From an uncultured Paracoccaceae bacterium (GTDB lineage: Bacteria > Pseudomonadota > Alphaproteobacteria > Rhodobacterales > Rhodobacteraceae): a stretch of DNA of 64,000 nucleotides. Each line of letters opens with the position of its first letter. The first letter of the stretch is position 1. The stretch is from the NCBI GenBank assembly GCA_947494445.1, contig CANLVD010000003.1:1-64000 (forward strand). Reading direction: 5' to 3'. Shown one piece after another: positions 26,775 to 35,125 of this stretch. The notes under the pieces were generated by a model. That model was not told the DNA's origin. It saw only the letters and a list, made by a program, of their open reading frames with translations, and searched no databases. Position numbers and translations under genes: made by a program.

Positions 26775-27727
26775 AGCAGCCACCCCAGAAATGCCAGTGC
26801 CAGACAGGTGCTGACGGTCAGAATCAGAAGGCGTTCAAGGCCCGCGATGCCGCGCATCAGGTCTTCGGCATCCGGGTCGGGTGCTTGCGCATTGACCCAT
26901 GGATTATCCTCCATCCCCTCTCCATAGACGCGGGGGCCGGAGAGGCGAACGCTCAGAAGGGCGGCCAGTCCGGCCTCGGGCCAACCAGCGTTGGGGGAGC
27001 GGTGAAGGGGCGCATCGCGGCGCATGATGTTGACTGACACGGCCGGTGTTGGGCTGAGCAGGGCAAAGCCCAGACCGGTCAGCCGCGCTGGCAGCCAATT
27101 GACAAGATCATCAAGAATGGCGGCGGTCTTGCCGAAGGCCTCATGCCGGTCAGTGCGATAACCGATCATGCTGTCGAGCGTGTTGATCGCCTTGTATGTG
27201 GCGATGCCGGGCAGGCCCGCGACCAGACCCCAGAACAGCGGGGCGATGATGCCGTCTGATGTGTTCTCGCCCAGACTTTCAAGGGCAGCGCGGCTGATGC
27301 CCGGTGCATCGAGCTTGTCGGGATTGCGTCCGACAATCATGGCAACAGCACTGCGGGCAGAGTTTGTATCGTCTGCGGCAAGCGGCACGGCCACGGCGCG
27401 GACATGGTCGATCATCGATTTCGACGCCAGAAGCGGGGCGGCAAGGAAACCTGTGAGGATCACACCGATGAGGTTTGAGGGCAGCAGCGCCGCGATCAGT
27501 GACGCAACGGTCCATGTCAACCAGATGACCAGGGCGGCGGTCAGCGCGCCGGTGAGGATGCGCAGGCTACGCGGCCATGATTGGTGGTTCAGGAACGTAT
27601 CCAACCGGGTGATGAGCCAGCCAATCCATGTGACCGGGTGGCCGATGGCCTGAAAGGCACGATCCGGCCAGCCGAAACGCCGATCGAGCGCCAATGCAAG
27701 CGCCATGGCCAGTGCTGTCCCGGTCAT
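26771..27727 (-). CDS. cbiB: Adenosylcobinamide-phosphate synthase
   Basis: This 318-residue multi-helix inner-membrane protein joins aminopropanol phosphate to adenosylcobyric acid. Conserved features are HPVTWIG near the start, the stretch LGENTSDGIIAPLFW and the segment NTLDSMIGY. It overlaps bluE upstream and cobD downstream by four bases each, so the three aminopropanol-arm enzymes are made together. It is named cobD in Pseudomonas denitrificans. Confidence 0.93.
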   Translation of the reverse strand: MTGTALAMALALALDRRFGWPDRAFQAIGHPVTWIGWLITRLDTFLNHQSWPRSLRILTGALTAALVIWLTWTVASLIAALLPSNLIGVILTGFLAAPLLASKSMIDHVRAVAVPLAADDTNSARSAVAMIVGRNPDKLDAPGISRAALESLGENTSDGIIAPLFWGLVAGLPGIATYKAINTLDSMIGYRTDRHEAFGKTAAILDDLVNWLPARLTGLGFALLSPTPAVSVNIMRRDAPLHRSPNAGWPEAGLAALLSVRLSGPRVYGEGMEDNPWVNAQAPDPDAEDLMRGIAGLERLLILTVSTCLALAFLGWLL

Positions 27728-28554
27728 GAGGTAGACCCGATGCGGATGGGGCGGATGTCGCTGAGGCCTGCTACCTGAACTGCGGGTAATGCGGCCGGTG
27801 GCGTCTGACCGCTGGCATAGATCAGCCCGGCCAGACCGCCGGTGTGGGCGAGCAGGATGCCAGCGGCGTTTGTCGCATTGGCGGCCTGCATCAGGCCGGA
27901 CAGATCGGGGCCGCCACGGTGTTGCGCGTTGCGAAAGGCCGATTGCGTGGTCAAAGCGCCGATGGCATGCATATCGCCGCTGGTCACCGCGTCTGGCCAG
28001 AGGTCAATCAGGTCGGAGATGTCGGCGAAATTGCTGTCCTCGGGGTCGGTTGCGCATGGGGGTGCGATGATGCCGCCGACAACCTCGATGCCATTGACGG
28101 GGGGCAGGCGGCGCAGGGTTTGGGCGGCGCGAGAGGCCCAGAGATGGGTCTCGGGCCGGGGGTGCATCAGTGGATCGCTCGCGCCTTCACACTTCAGAAG
28201 GATTTCGGCTTCGTCTGCAGGGCTGAGCCGATGAGAGCCGAGCAGGCGCAGAAAAGCCAGACGAATGCTGGTCGAGACACCGGTGCCAAGGCCGGGCGCA
28301 TGGGTTGTTTGTGCGAAAAGCCGCCCCACAGGATCGGAAAGCCGGGCCAGATCGCAAAGCCTGCGCAGGTCTCGCCCGGGCAGGCAGGCGGTAAGTGTGG
28401 CATCAAACCCGGGCGCGCGGCTGAGGTCTTGGGTGAGGGTGACGCCGGTGTCCGGGCTGGGCGCGCTGACCACCACCACCGGTCCGTCAGGCCCGAGACG
28501 GCCTTGCAGAAACTCGCCGAAATGGCCGGGTATGGTGCGGCTGTGCACGGACAT
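27724..28554 (-). CDS. bluE: L-threonine kinase of the GHMP family
   Basis: This 276-residue GHMP kinase has the substrate motif PGHFGEFLQG near the start and the ATP loop PGLGTGVSTS. It resembles BluE of Rhodobacter capsulatus and PduX of Salmonella, which phosphorylate L-threonine for B12 synthesis. Its product is the CobD substrate, and its ATGA overlap with cbiB supports the role. I choose ATG 28554 because it puts the first motif at residue 8; an upstream start would run into the DUF1636 gene. Confidence 0.88.
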   Translation of the reverse strand: MSVHSRTIPGHFGEFLQGRLGPDGPVVVVSAPSPDTGVTLTQDLSRAPGFDATLTACLPGRDLRRLCDLARLSDPVGRLFAQTTHAPGLGTGVSTSIRLAFLRLLGSHRLSPADEAEILLKCEGASDPLMHPRPETHLWASRAAQTLRRLPPVNGIEVVGGIIAPPCATDPEDSNFADISDLIDLWPDAVTSGDMHAIGALTTQSAFRNAQHRGGPDLSGLMQAANATNAAGILLAHTGGLAGLIYASGQTPPAALPAVQVAGLSDIRPIRIGSTS

Positions 28555-28568
28555 GACGCAGGGCGTGC

Positions 28569-28952
28569 TCAGAGAGCGGGCAGGGGTTTGAGGCTGGGAA
28601 TGCGGGCCTTGAAATGGCCCTTTACCCCGACCGGCCACTGGCGGAAAGGCACGGTGCCGCTGGCGCTTTCAGCATGCAGGGCGGCATAGTCGACAATGGC
28701 CTGCGCGCTGTCCTGATCGGGCGAGAATGCGCCCAGCACATATGTCATCTTCTCATCGCCCGTGACGGCAATGTTGCAGCCATGCTCACAGCCCATGAGG
28801 CAGGCCACAGGCCGGATTTCGACGTTTGTGCCAAGGGCAGCGGATTGCACGCGGCTGAGCATTTCTTCGCCGCAGGGCGTCAGGGACTTGTCCTCACGCA
28901 ATTCAGGCTGGCGGCAGGTCGTGCAGACGAAAACAACGGTGGACTTGGTCAT
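28569..28952 (-). CDS. DUF1636 metal-binding protein
   Basis: This 127-residue protein has VCTTCR at 9-14 and CLMGCEHGC in the middle, five cysteines placed like a thioredoxin-type 2Fe-2S or metal site. It matches the DUF1636 family, often found beside B12 genes. It is the first gene of the reverse operon ahead of bluE, with 14 bases between them. A role in metal handling or redox is inferred only from the cysteines and context. Confidence 0.78.
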   Translation of the reverse strand: MTKSTVVFVCTTCRQPELREDKSLTPCGEEMLSRVQSAALGTNVEIRPVACLMGCEHGCNIAVTGDEKMTYVLGAFSPDQDSAQAIVDYAALHAESASGTVPFRQWPVGVKGHFKARIPSLKPLPAL

Positions 28953-29065
28953 GGATTCAAGCTCGCGTCAGTGGTGGACAGGCGACAGGTTATAGGGGGT
29001 AGAGGGCGTGGGATGCCAGTGAAAAGACCGCTGCGGCACAATTTCCGACATGCGCCGGTTTGGGC

Positions 29066-29099
29066 AAAATAAAAGGACGCCTCAATCACTGAGGCGCCC
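29066..29099 (-). terminator. Minus-strand intrinsic terminator of a candidate small RNA
   Basis: Read on the minus strand, GGGCGCCUCA and UGAGGCGUCC pair over 10 bp (one G-U) with a five-base loop, then UUUUAUUUU. No protein gene ends here, so it must end an RNA started upstream on the minus strand. Confidence 0.85.
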
Positions 29100-29172
29100 T
29101 GCGACAAGCATATTGATATGTCTTATCTTGTGCTGCTTTGCAGCTGTCTCTCCCTGCCGGACCGGCCGACGT
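29067..29172 (-). ncRNA. Candidate small RNA of about 106 nt
   Basis: The interval lies between a minus-strand promoter (29179-29207) and a strong minus-strand terminator (29066-29099). It contains a GCUGC-AAA-GCAGC hairpin. It has no convincing reading frame. I cannot assign it to a known family; it is too short for 6S RNA or tmRNA. The evidence is structural only. Confidence 0.55.
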
Positions 29173-29178
29173 GAGCAC

Positions 29179-29207
29179 ACGCTAGGAGGTGAAAATTCAC
29201 CCGTCAA
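29179..29207 (-). promoter_or_regulatory. Candidate minus-strand promoter
   Basis: On the minus strand TTGACG (29202-29207), 17 bases, then TAGCGT (29179-29184). This matches the layout of the metZ promoter (TTGACG, 17, TAGCAA). The spacer itself holds a GGTGA/TCACC dyad. Confidence 0.5.
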
Positions 29208-29304
29208 CAGCTTCTGCGGGCAAATTCGCCAAAAACCGAAAAATTTCTCGATTTGCGCCGCTTTGTTCAATCCGGTTGACAGTAATATGTGTAAAATACC
29301 CTGT

Positions 29305-29334
29305 AAAAAAAGGACCGCACCCGAGGGCGCGGCC
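29305..29334 (-). terminator. Second minus-strand intrinsic terminator
   Basis: On the minus strand GGCCGCGCCC pairs with GGGTGCGGTCC over 10 bp with one bulge, followed by seven T residues (plus-strand A-run 29305-29311). A weaker AGGGC-AGC-GCCCT hairpin with TTTTT lies just upstream near 29360-29376. The source of the RNA being ended is unclear. Confidence 0.7.
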
Positions 29335-29408
29335 AGTCAACAGGGAGGTGTGAATGCCAAAAAGGGCGCTGCCCTCTCGCATTGCACGCCCCCTTGTGGC
29401 ATGGAACT

Positions 29409-29445
29409 GATTAACAAACTGTATCGAATGGCACAGTTGATTAAC
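29409..29445. promoter_or_regulatory. Operator-like element before the HerA-like gene
   Basis: GATTAAC occurs at 29409-29415 and again at 29439-29445, 30 bases apart. Between them AACTGT (29417-29422) and ACAGTT (29433-29438) form an inverted repeat around 10 bases. It ends 16 bases before the ATG at 29462. Confidence 0.45.
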
Positions 29446-29461
29446 TTGGAGACGAGCAGAC

Positions 29462-31015
29462 ATGGGCGAGAGCGTTTTTGTTGGTGGTGGTGGTGAGGCT
29501 TATGGCGAGCCGCAGAACCTGCTGTTGAAATACGCCAACCGACACGGGTTGATCGCGGGCGCAACGGGGACCGGCAAGACGGTGACGCTGCAAATTCTGG
29601 CGGAAAGCTTTTCTGCTGAGGGCGTGCCTGTGTTCATGGCCGATGTGAAGGGTGACCTGTCGGGACTGGCGCGCAGTGGGACGCCGGAGCACAAGCTGCA
29701 CGACGCGTTTATGTCGCGCGCGGGCAAGATCGGTTTTGATGACTATGGGTATGATGCCTTTCCAGTCGTCTTCTGGGATCTTTTTGGAGAGAAGGGCCAT
29801 CCGATCCGCACGACGCTGGCCGAGATGGGCCCCCTGCTGTTGTCGCGTTTGCTGGAACTGACGGAAGCGCAGGAAGGCATTCTGAACATTGCGTTCCGCC
29901 TGTCGGATGAAGAGGGCATGGCGCTTCTGGATCTCAAGGATCTGCAAGCGCTTCTGGTCTGGATCGGAGAAAACTCAAAGACGCTGTCGCTTCGCTATGG
30001 CAACATTTCGACCGCGTCAGTCGGGGCCATTCAGCGCCGTCTGATCGTTCTGGAGAACCAGGGAGCCGGGTCGTTCTTTGGCGAACCCGCGCTGAAGCTT
30101 GAGGACATGATCGCAACCACGCCGGGCGGGCAGGGGCGGATCAATGTGCTGGCCGCGGACAAGCTGATGGGCTCGCCGCGTTTGTACGGCACGTTTCTGC
30201 TGTGGCTCTTGTCGGAGTTGTTCGAGGAGCTGCCCGAGGTCGGCGATCCGGACAAGCCGAAATTCGTCTTCTTCTTTGATGAGGCGCATCTGTTGTTCGA
30301 GGATGCCCCCAAGGCGCTGACCGACAAGGTGGAGCAGGTGGCGCGTCTGATCCGCTCAAAAGGCGTTGGTGTCTATTTCATCACCCAGAGCCCCGATGAT
30401 GTGCCCGAGGACATTCTGGGCCAGTTGGGCAACCGGGTTCAGCATGCGCTCAGGGCGTTTACGCCGCGGGATCTGAAAGCGCTGAAGGCGGCGGCCGAGA
30501 CGTTCCGGCCCAATCCCGATTTCGACACGCAGGATGCGATCCGCGATGTCGGCGTTGGCGAGGCGGTGGTGTCGCTGTTGCAGGCCAAGGGTGTGCCATC
30601 TGTCGTACAGCGCACGCTGATCCGGCCGCCATCGTCCCAGCTTGGGCCGATCACGGAGGATGAACGGGCGCAGGTGATGGCTGGCAGTCCTCTGTCAGGG
30701 CTGTATGACGAGGCGGTTGACCGCGAAAGCGCGTTCGAGATCCTGGCCAAGCGCGCCAGTGCTGCCGCAGACGAGGCGGCACGGATCGAGGCTGAAGAGG
30801 AAAAGAAGGAGCTGGAACTGCGCGAGTTCCAGAAGGCCAAGCGCTATGATGCGCCAAGCCGCAGCCGTTCGACCAGCAGCCGGTCATCCACCCGGTCATC
30901 GAAATCCGACAGCATCTCCCAGACGCTGGTGAAGGCCGCGATCCGCACCGCCACGACGCGCAACGGACAGCGGATGATCCGGGGCATTCTGGGCGGCCTG
31001 TTCAAGGGCCGCTGA
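29462..31015 (+). CDS. HerA-like ATPase, DUF853 family
   Basis: This 517-residue P-loop ATPase of the FtsK-HerA superfamily resembles E. coli YjgR. Walker A GATGTGKT is at 33-40, Walker [11 protein letters not shown] at about 266-275, and [13 protein letters not shown] follows as the conserved DUF853 stretch. A charged coiled-coil segment (about 425-460) and a Ser/Arg-rich basic linker lead to a C-terminal GGLFKGR. Related proteins are thought to act on DNA, but YjgR has no settled function. A stretch of glycines opens the protein. One base separates it from the thioesterase gene. Confidence 0.85.
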   Translation: MGESVFVGGGGEAYGEPQNLLLKYANRHGLIAGATGTGKTVTLQILAESFSAEGVPVFMADVKGDLSGLARSGTPEHKLHDAFMSRAGKIGFDDYGYDAFPVVFWDLFGEKGHPIRTTLAEMGPLLLSRLLELTEAQEGILNIAFRLSDEEGMALLDLKDLQALLVWIGENSKTLSLRYGNISTASVGAIQRRLIVLENQGAGSFFGEPALKLEDMIATTPGGQGRINVLAADKLMGSPRLYGTFLLWLLSELFEELPEVGDPDKPKFVFFFDEAHLLFEDAPKALTDKVEQVARLIRSKGVGVYFITQSPDDVPEDILGQLGNRVQHALRAFTPRDLKALKAAAETFRPNPDFDTQDAIRDVGVGEAVVSLLQAKGVPSVVQRTLIRPPSSQLGPITEDERAQVMAGSPLSGLYDEAVDRESAFEILAKRASAAADEAARIEAEEEKKELELREFQKAKRYDAPSRSRSTSSRSSTRSSKSDSISQTLVKAAIRTATTRNGQRMIRGILGGLFKGR

Positions 31016-31016
31016 G

Positions 31017-31412
31017 ATGGATGGGGTCACGCCGGGCCTGCGTGGCACGGCAAGCCTTGTGGTTGGTACGAATGATACCGCACCGCGCGTCGGCTCGGGC
31101 CGGATTGCGGTGCTGGCCACGCCGGTGATGATCAATCTGATCGAGGAGGCAGCACTGAATGCGGTGGAGCATCTGTTGCCCGAGGGTCAGCAATCGCTGG
31201 GCACGCGGCTGGATGTGACCCATGTGGCGCCCACGCCGGTGGGCATGGCCGTGACGGCAGAGGCCGAGGTGATCGCGGTCGAGGGGCGCAACATCACGTT
31301 TCGGGTGAGTGCCCGCGATGCCCATGATGTGATTGGCGAGGGTCAGCACGACCGTGTGGTTGTGACGGAGGCCCGGTTTACTGCACGGGTGGCTGAGAAG
31401 GCGGAGCGGTAG
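31017..31412 (+). CDS. Hotdog-fold thioesterase, fluoroacetyl-CoA thioesterase-like
   Basis: This 131-residue protein matches the small hotdog thioesterases related to FlK: ATPVMINLIEEAALNAVEHLL, LDVTHVAPTPVGM and a strand-rich C-terminal half. E24-type and T/H residues of that fold appear in place. It probably hydrolyses an acyl-CoA; the substrate is unknown. Its ATG begins one base after the HerA-like stop, so they are cotranscribed without obvious functional link. About 170 bases downstream lies the dksA terminator on the opposite strand. Confidence 0.75.
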   Translation: MDGVTPGLRGTASLVVGTNDTAPRVGSGRIAVLATPVMINLIEEAALNAVEHLLPEGQQSLGTRLDVTHVAPTPVGMAVTAEAEVIAVEGRNITFRVSARDAHDVIGEGQHDRVVVTEARFTARVAEKAER

Positions 31413-31580
31413 CTGCCCTGGGTTTCCGCCGAGCGAAAGCTTTCAAACTGTTTAAGCTGATGCTGAAATCTTCTGGACGTTGGCAAGGTGCCCGTTCCCC
31501 AGAAACTGGGCGACCTAAATTCGAAGATCTTGCGCCGGGTTGTCTGACCGGGCCACTCATTGCACTTGAAAAGCGGTACC

Positions 31581-31603
31581 AAAAAAGGGACCCAACAGGC
31601 CCC
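31581..31603 (-). terminator. Intrinsic terminator of dksA
   Basis: On the minus strand GGGGCC and GGTCCC pair over six bp with one G-U, followed by six T residues (A-run 31581-31586). It lies about 30 bases after the dksA stop. Confidence 0.75.
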
Positions 31604-31630
31604 TTTCAAAACGCAGATATGACCGGATGA

Positions 31631-32053
31631 TCAATCGTCGCGGTGCACGCGTTCCTTACGCTCGTGCCGCTCCTGCGCCTCAAGGCTGAGGGTCGCGATG
31701 GGGCGGGCGTCGAGGCGCTTGAGCGAGATCGGCTCGCCGGTCGCTTCGCAATAGCCGTAGGATCCGTCGTCGATCCGGCGCAGGGCCGCGTCGATCTTGG
31801 AGACGACCTTGCGCTGGCGGTCGCGGGTGCGCAGCTCAAGCGCACGGTCGGTTTCCTCGGAAGCGCGATCGGCAACATCGGGGATGTTGCGCGTGCCTTC
31901 CTGCATGTCCTTGATGGTGCCGCTGCTTTCTTCGAGGATCGAAGCCTTCCAGTCCATCAGCTTCTGGCGAAAATAATCCTGCTGACGGTCATTCATGAAA
32001 GGTTCAGCATCGGAGGGGCGATAGTCAGTGTCGAATTTGGTTTCCAGCTTCAT
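31631..32053 (-). CDS. dksA: RNA polymerase-binding transcription factor DksA
   Basis: This 140-residue protein has the DksA coiled coil with tip residues PDVADRA (58-64) that enter the polymerase secondary channel and act with ppGpp. The C-terminal region YCEATGEPISLKRL keeps only one cysteine (C102) of the four zinc ligands in E. coli DksA; alphaproteobacterial DksA proteins commonly show this. It should adjust rRNA, tRNA and amino-acid gene transcription in starvation. It diverges from the MoxR gene across 225 bases. Confidence 0.93.
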   Translation of the reverse strand: MKLETKFDTDYRPSDAEPFMNDRQQDYFRQKLMDWKASILEESSGTIKDMQEGTRNIPDVADRASEETDRALELRTRDRQRKVVSKIDAALRRIDDGSYGYCEATGEPISLKRLDARPIATLSLEAQERHERKERVHRDD

Positions 32054-32242
32054 ACCCTTGTTACCCTTTTTCCCCGGGGGAGTATGACCGGATCTGGCCG
32101 ACCCATACGGGGGATGTTATTGCGGATCGGTTGACCGATCTCACTGGTTTTCGCGGTTGCTGGCGCCCCTCGTAATCCTATTTATACCTTTTGTCACCTG
32201 TAAGATTCCTGCATCAGAGGAATTTCACGGCCTCTGAGGGGC

Positions 32243-32273
32243 TTGACTTAAGAACGACCGCCAAGGGTAGATG
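32243..32273 (+). promoter_or_regulatory. Candidate promoter of the MoxR operon
   Basis: TTGACT at 32243-32248 is followed after 19 bases by TAGATG at 32268-32273 (or after 17 by GGTAGA). The ATG at 32279 lies so close that the mRNA would be leaderless or nearly so. Confidence 0.3.
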
Positions 32274-32278
32274 CCGGA

Positions 32279-33121
32279 ATGAAATTTACGTCAACCAACA
32301 CTTACATCGCCACCGATGATCTGACAGTGGCTGTAAATGCCGCTGTGACACTGGAGCGCCCGCTTCTGGTTAAAGGCGAGCCCGGCACGGGCAAGACCGA
32401 ACTTGCGCGCCAGATCGCGGGAGCCTTGGGTCTGAACATCGTGGAGTGGTCGATCAAGTCCACCACGAAGGCACAGCAGGGCCTTTACGAATATGACGCG
32501 ATCAGCCGGTTGCGCGACAGCCAGCTTGGTGATGCGCGGGTCGAGGACATCTCGAACTACATCAAGAAGGGCAAGCTGTGGGAGGCTTTTTCAGCAGATG
32601 AGCGCTGCGTCCTGCTGATCGACGAGATCGACAAGGCCGATATCGAGTTTCCCAATGATCTGTTGCAGGAACTCGACCAGATGGAGTTCTTTGTCTACGA
32701 GACCGGCGAGATGGTCCGCGCGCGTCACCGACCCATCGTGATCATCACGTCGAACAACGAAAAGGAACTGCCTGATGCGTTTCTGCGCCGCTGTTTCTTT
32801 CACTACATCAAGTTTCCTGATCCCGAGACGCTGAAGGCCATTGTCGATGTGCATTTTCCGGGCATCAAGCAGACACTTGTGGCCGAGGCTCTGTCGCAGT
32901 TCTTTGACGTGCGCGAGACGCCGGGGATCAAGAAAAAGCCGTCAACATCCGAGGTGCTGGACTGGCTGAAGCTGCTTCTGGCCGAGGATCTGGGGCCTGA
33001 AGACCTGAAGCGCAATGCCGCGGACAGTCTGCCGAAGCTGCACGGGGCACTGTTGAAAAACGAGCAGGACGTGCATCTGTTTGAACGGCTGGCGTTTCTG
33101 GCACGGCGGGAAGGCCGGTGA
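32279..33121 (+). CDS. MoxR-type AAA+ ATPase
   Basis: This 280-residue ATPase has Walker A GEPGTGKT at 33-40, Walker B VLLIDEIDKAD near 111-121 and sensor 1 VIITSNNEKELPDAFLRRC. It is a MoxR/CbbQ-type chaperone. Such ATPases work with VWA-domain partners in metal insertion or protein maturation. The VWA gene at 35125 lies in the same operon, four genes on. The GTG of the next gene overlaps its stop. Confidence 0.9.
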   Translation: MKFTSTNTYIATDDLTVAVNAAVTLERPLLVKGEPGTGKTELARQIAGALGLNIVEWSIKSTTKAQQGLYEYDAISRLRDSQLGDARVEDISNYIKKGKLWEAFSADERCVLLIDEIDKADIEFPNDLLQELDQMEFFVYETGEMVRARHRPIVIITSNNEKELPDAFLRRCFFHYIKFPDPETLKAIVDVHFPGIKQTLVAEALSQFFDVRETPGIKKKPSTSEVLDWLKLLLAEDLGPEDLKRNAADSLPKLHGALLKNEQDVHLFERLAFLARREGR

Positions 33122-33579
33122 GTGCGGTCGAAATCCGGCCTGTGACGCGGGCAGATGAAGCGGACTGGCGCAGGCTTTGGACCGGATATCTGACGTATTA
33201 TGAAAGTGCGGTGAGCGAGGAGGTCTATCAGACCTCTTTTGCGCGTCTGCTGGGCGATGATCCGCAGGATTACCACGGGCGTCTGGCGATCAGGGACGGT
33301 GTGCCGGTGGGGCTGGTGCATTACATCTTTCACCGCCATATGTGGAAAGTGGAAAACGTGACCTATCTTCAGGACCTGTATGTCGATCCGTCTGTGCGCG
33401 GCACGGGCGCGGGCCGGGCGCTGATCAGGGCGGTTTATGACCATGGAGACAGGACGGGCTGTCCGTCGGTCTATTGGACGACGCAGGATTTCAACGCGAC
33501 GGCCCGTCGGCTATACGATGACATCGGAGAATTGACGCCGTTCATCAAATATCAGCGTCCAGCGGTGAAACCGGTCTGA
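33118..33579 (+). CDS. GNAT-family N-acetyltransferase
   Basis: This 153-residue protein has the GNAT acetyl-CoA site LQDLYVDPSVRGTGAGRALI in the centre and the C-terminal strand NATARRLYDDIG. It should acetylate an amine on a small molecule or protein. It starts at GTG 33118, overlapping the MoxR stop, and its TGA overlaps the next ATG. Its place inside a MoxR-VWA operon suggests, but does not show, that it modifies a partner. Confidence 0.85.
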   Translation: MSAVEIRPVTRADEADWRRLWTGYLTYYESAVSEEVYQTSFARLLGDDPQDYHGRLAIRDGVPVGLVHYIFHRHMWKVENVTYLQDLYVDPSVRGTGAGRALIRAVYDHGDRTGCPSVYWTTQDFNATARRLYDDIGELTPFIKYQRPAVKPV

Positions 33580-34958
33580 TGCGGGGTTTGCTGCTCTCTT
33601 TGCCGCTTCTGGCGATGGCCTGTACGCCGGTTTCTCAACCGGCAGGTGAGGCTGTGGCGACCCGAGCGGTCGAGGGCGTGGCGATCACGCCAAAGGCGTT
33701 TCCGCGTGGGGTTGCGCGCTCCAATGCGACACTGGCCGAAGACTTCATCGATCTGACCTTCAGTTTGGAAAGTGGCCAGCCGCTAACCCGGTTGCTGCGC
33801 TACGAAGAGCCGGTGCGGGTGGTCATGCGCTCTGCTGCTCTCAGGCCCTATACGCAGGATCTGGACCGGTTGCTTGCGCGCATCCGGCAGGAGGCGGGCG
33901 TGGACATCAAGCGGGTAACAAACCCGGCTGAGGCACAGATCCACATCTCGGCCATTTCCGCGCGGCAGATCTCACGGGTCTATCCTGGTGCCGCGTGTTT
34001 CATTGTGCCGGGCGAGACGACATGGAACAGTTTTCGCAAGCGCAGCCGGTCGCAAAGGGTGCGCTGGTCCGAGCAGAGCACGCTGGGGACCACTGCGATA
34101 TTCCTGCCATCTGACAGCACCCCGCAGGAGGTCCGTGACTGTCTGCATGAGGAAATCGGCCAGACACTGGGGCCTGCCAATGACATCTACCGTCTGCCGG
34201 ATTCGGTCTTCAATGACGACAATTACCACGGCATTCTGACGCCGTTCGATATGCTGATGCTGCGCACGCTTTACCATCCAGGTCTGCGCTCGGGCCTGTC
34301 GCAGGACGAGGTGCGCAAGCGTCTGGTGCCGATCCTGCGGGAACTGAACCCAAAGGGCCAGCGGATCGGGCGCAAATCACGCGCCGGCAGCAATGCGGCG
34401 TGGAAAACCAGTATTGAAGACGCGCTGACCCGGAACAATTCACGCGACAAGCGGCTGGCTGCGGCCAATCGGGCGGTTGATCTGGCCTCGCGCATGTTGC
34501 CGCAGGACCACCGGCTGGGTGTGGCGCTGCTGACCCGGGGCCGACTGTTGATCGGCAAGTCTGCCAAGCGGGCCGGATCGGACTTCGAGGCGGCCTATTC
34601 GGTGCTGAGCGAGTTGCTGGGCCCGCGCGACGTGCGCACGGCTCAGGCAGCTTTGCATCTGGGCGTGACCCGGCTGCGCAATGGTGATGCCACAGGCGCG
34701 CTGACGCTGGCCGATCAGGCGATCCCGGTGGCCAAGCGGGGCGAGAACGGCATTCTGACATCCGGCCTTTATGCGGTGCGCGCTGAAGCGCTGAATGATC
34801 TGGGCCAGCCCGTGCGCGCACGCCTTGCCCGCGTTGAAAGCCTGAAATGGGCACGTCTTGCCTTTGGTGATCAGGATGGCAAGATCGCGCGTGCCCAATC
34901 CGAATTGGAGCGGTTGTCGAAACCGCCGTCCTCAGCCTCCAGGAGTGCCTACCCATGA
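33579..34958 (+). CDS. DUF2927 lipoprotein with TPR-like C-terminal half
   Basis: This 459-residue protein has a lipoprotein signal peptide with lipobox LAMAC, so C15 should be lipidated and the protein sits in the envelope. Residues about 90-260 are DUF2927, with CLHEEIGQTLGPANDI (H190), a motif that recalls zinc peptidase HExxx sites, and LTPFDMLMLRTLYHP. Residues about 290-440 are helical repeats of TPR type. It is coupled to the GNAT gene before it (TGATG) and to the tiny membrane gene after it (ATGA). Peptidase activity is only a guess. Confidence 0.8.
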   Translation: MRGLLLSLPLLAMACTPVSQPAGEAVATRAVEGVAITPKAFPRGVARSNATLAEDFIDLTFSLESGQPLTRLLRYEEPVRVVMRSAALRPYTQDLDRLLARIRQEAGVDIKRVTNPAEAQIHISAISARQISRVYPGAACFIVPGETTWNSFRKRSRSQRVRWSEQSTLGTTAIFLPSDSTPQEVRDCLHEEIGQTLGPANDIYRLPDSVFNDDNYHGILTPFDMLMLRTLYHPGLRSGLSQDEVRKRLVPILRELNPKGQRIGRKSRAGSNAAWKTSIEDALTRNNSRDKRLAAANRAVDLASRMLPQDHRLGVALLTRGRLLIGKSAKRAGSDFEAAYSVLSELLGPRDVRTAQAALHLGVTRLRNGDATGALTLADQAIPVAKRGENGILTSGLYAVRAEALNDLGQPVRARLARVESLKWARLAFGDQDGKIARAQSELERLSKPPSSASRSAYP

Positions 34959-35125
34959 TCCTTCCCATCGCGTTCGCGCTTGGTTTTGCCTTCGGCTGGA
35001 TGCGCGCAGGAAAACGCGGCGGCAATCGGCTGGACAAGCTGCAATATGGCGCAGGCCACGGGATTGCCTTCGTGATCGTAGTGCTTGCCCTGACCGTGCT
35101 TCTGGACCGCCTGGACGTGGTCTGA
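34955..35125 (+). CDS. 56-residue membrane protein in the MoxR-VWA operon
   Basis: This tiny gene starts at ATG 34955 in an ATGA overlap with the DUF2927 gene and ends TGATG into the VWA gene. The product has a helix at about 2-16 (ILPIAFALGFAFGW), a basic turn RAGKRGGNRLDKLQYG, and a second helix at about 36-50. It is a likely two-helix inner-membrane protein. Tight overlaps on both sides argue that it is real. I do not recognise a family; it may anchor the cytosolic MoxR-VWA pair near the lipoprotein. Confidence 0.75.
   Translation: MILPIAFALGFAFGWMRAGKRGGNRLDKLQYGAGHGIAFVIVVLALTVLLDRLDVV

Noticed and set aside
29082-29270. 62-residue minus-strand protein
   Set aside because: The frame crosses the candidate promoter and runs into the terminator stem, and has no SD; the small RNA explains the region better.
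31631-32053. dksA as a decayed gene because zinc ligands are missing
   Set aside because: The frame is intact, the coiled-coil tip is conserved, and alphaproteobacterial DksA often keeps a single cysteine.
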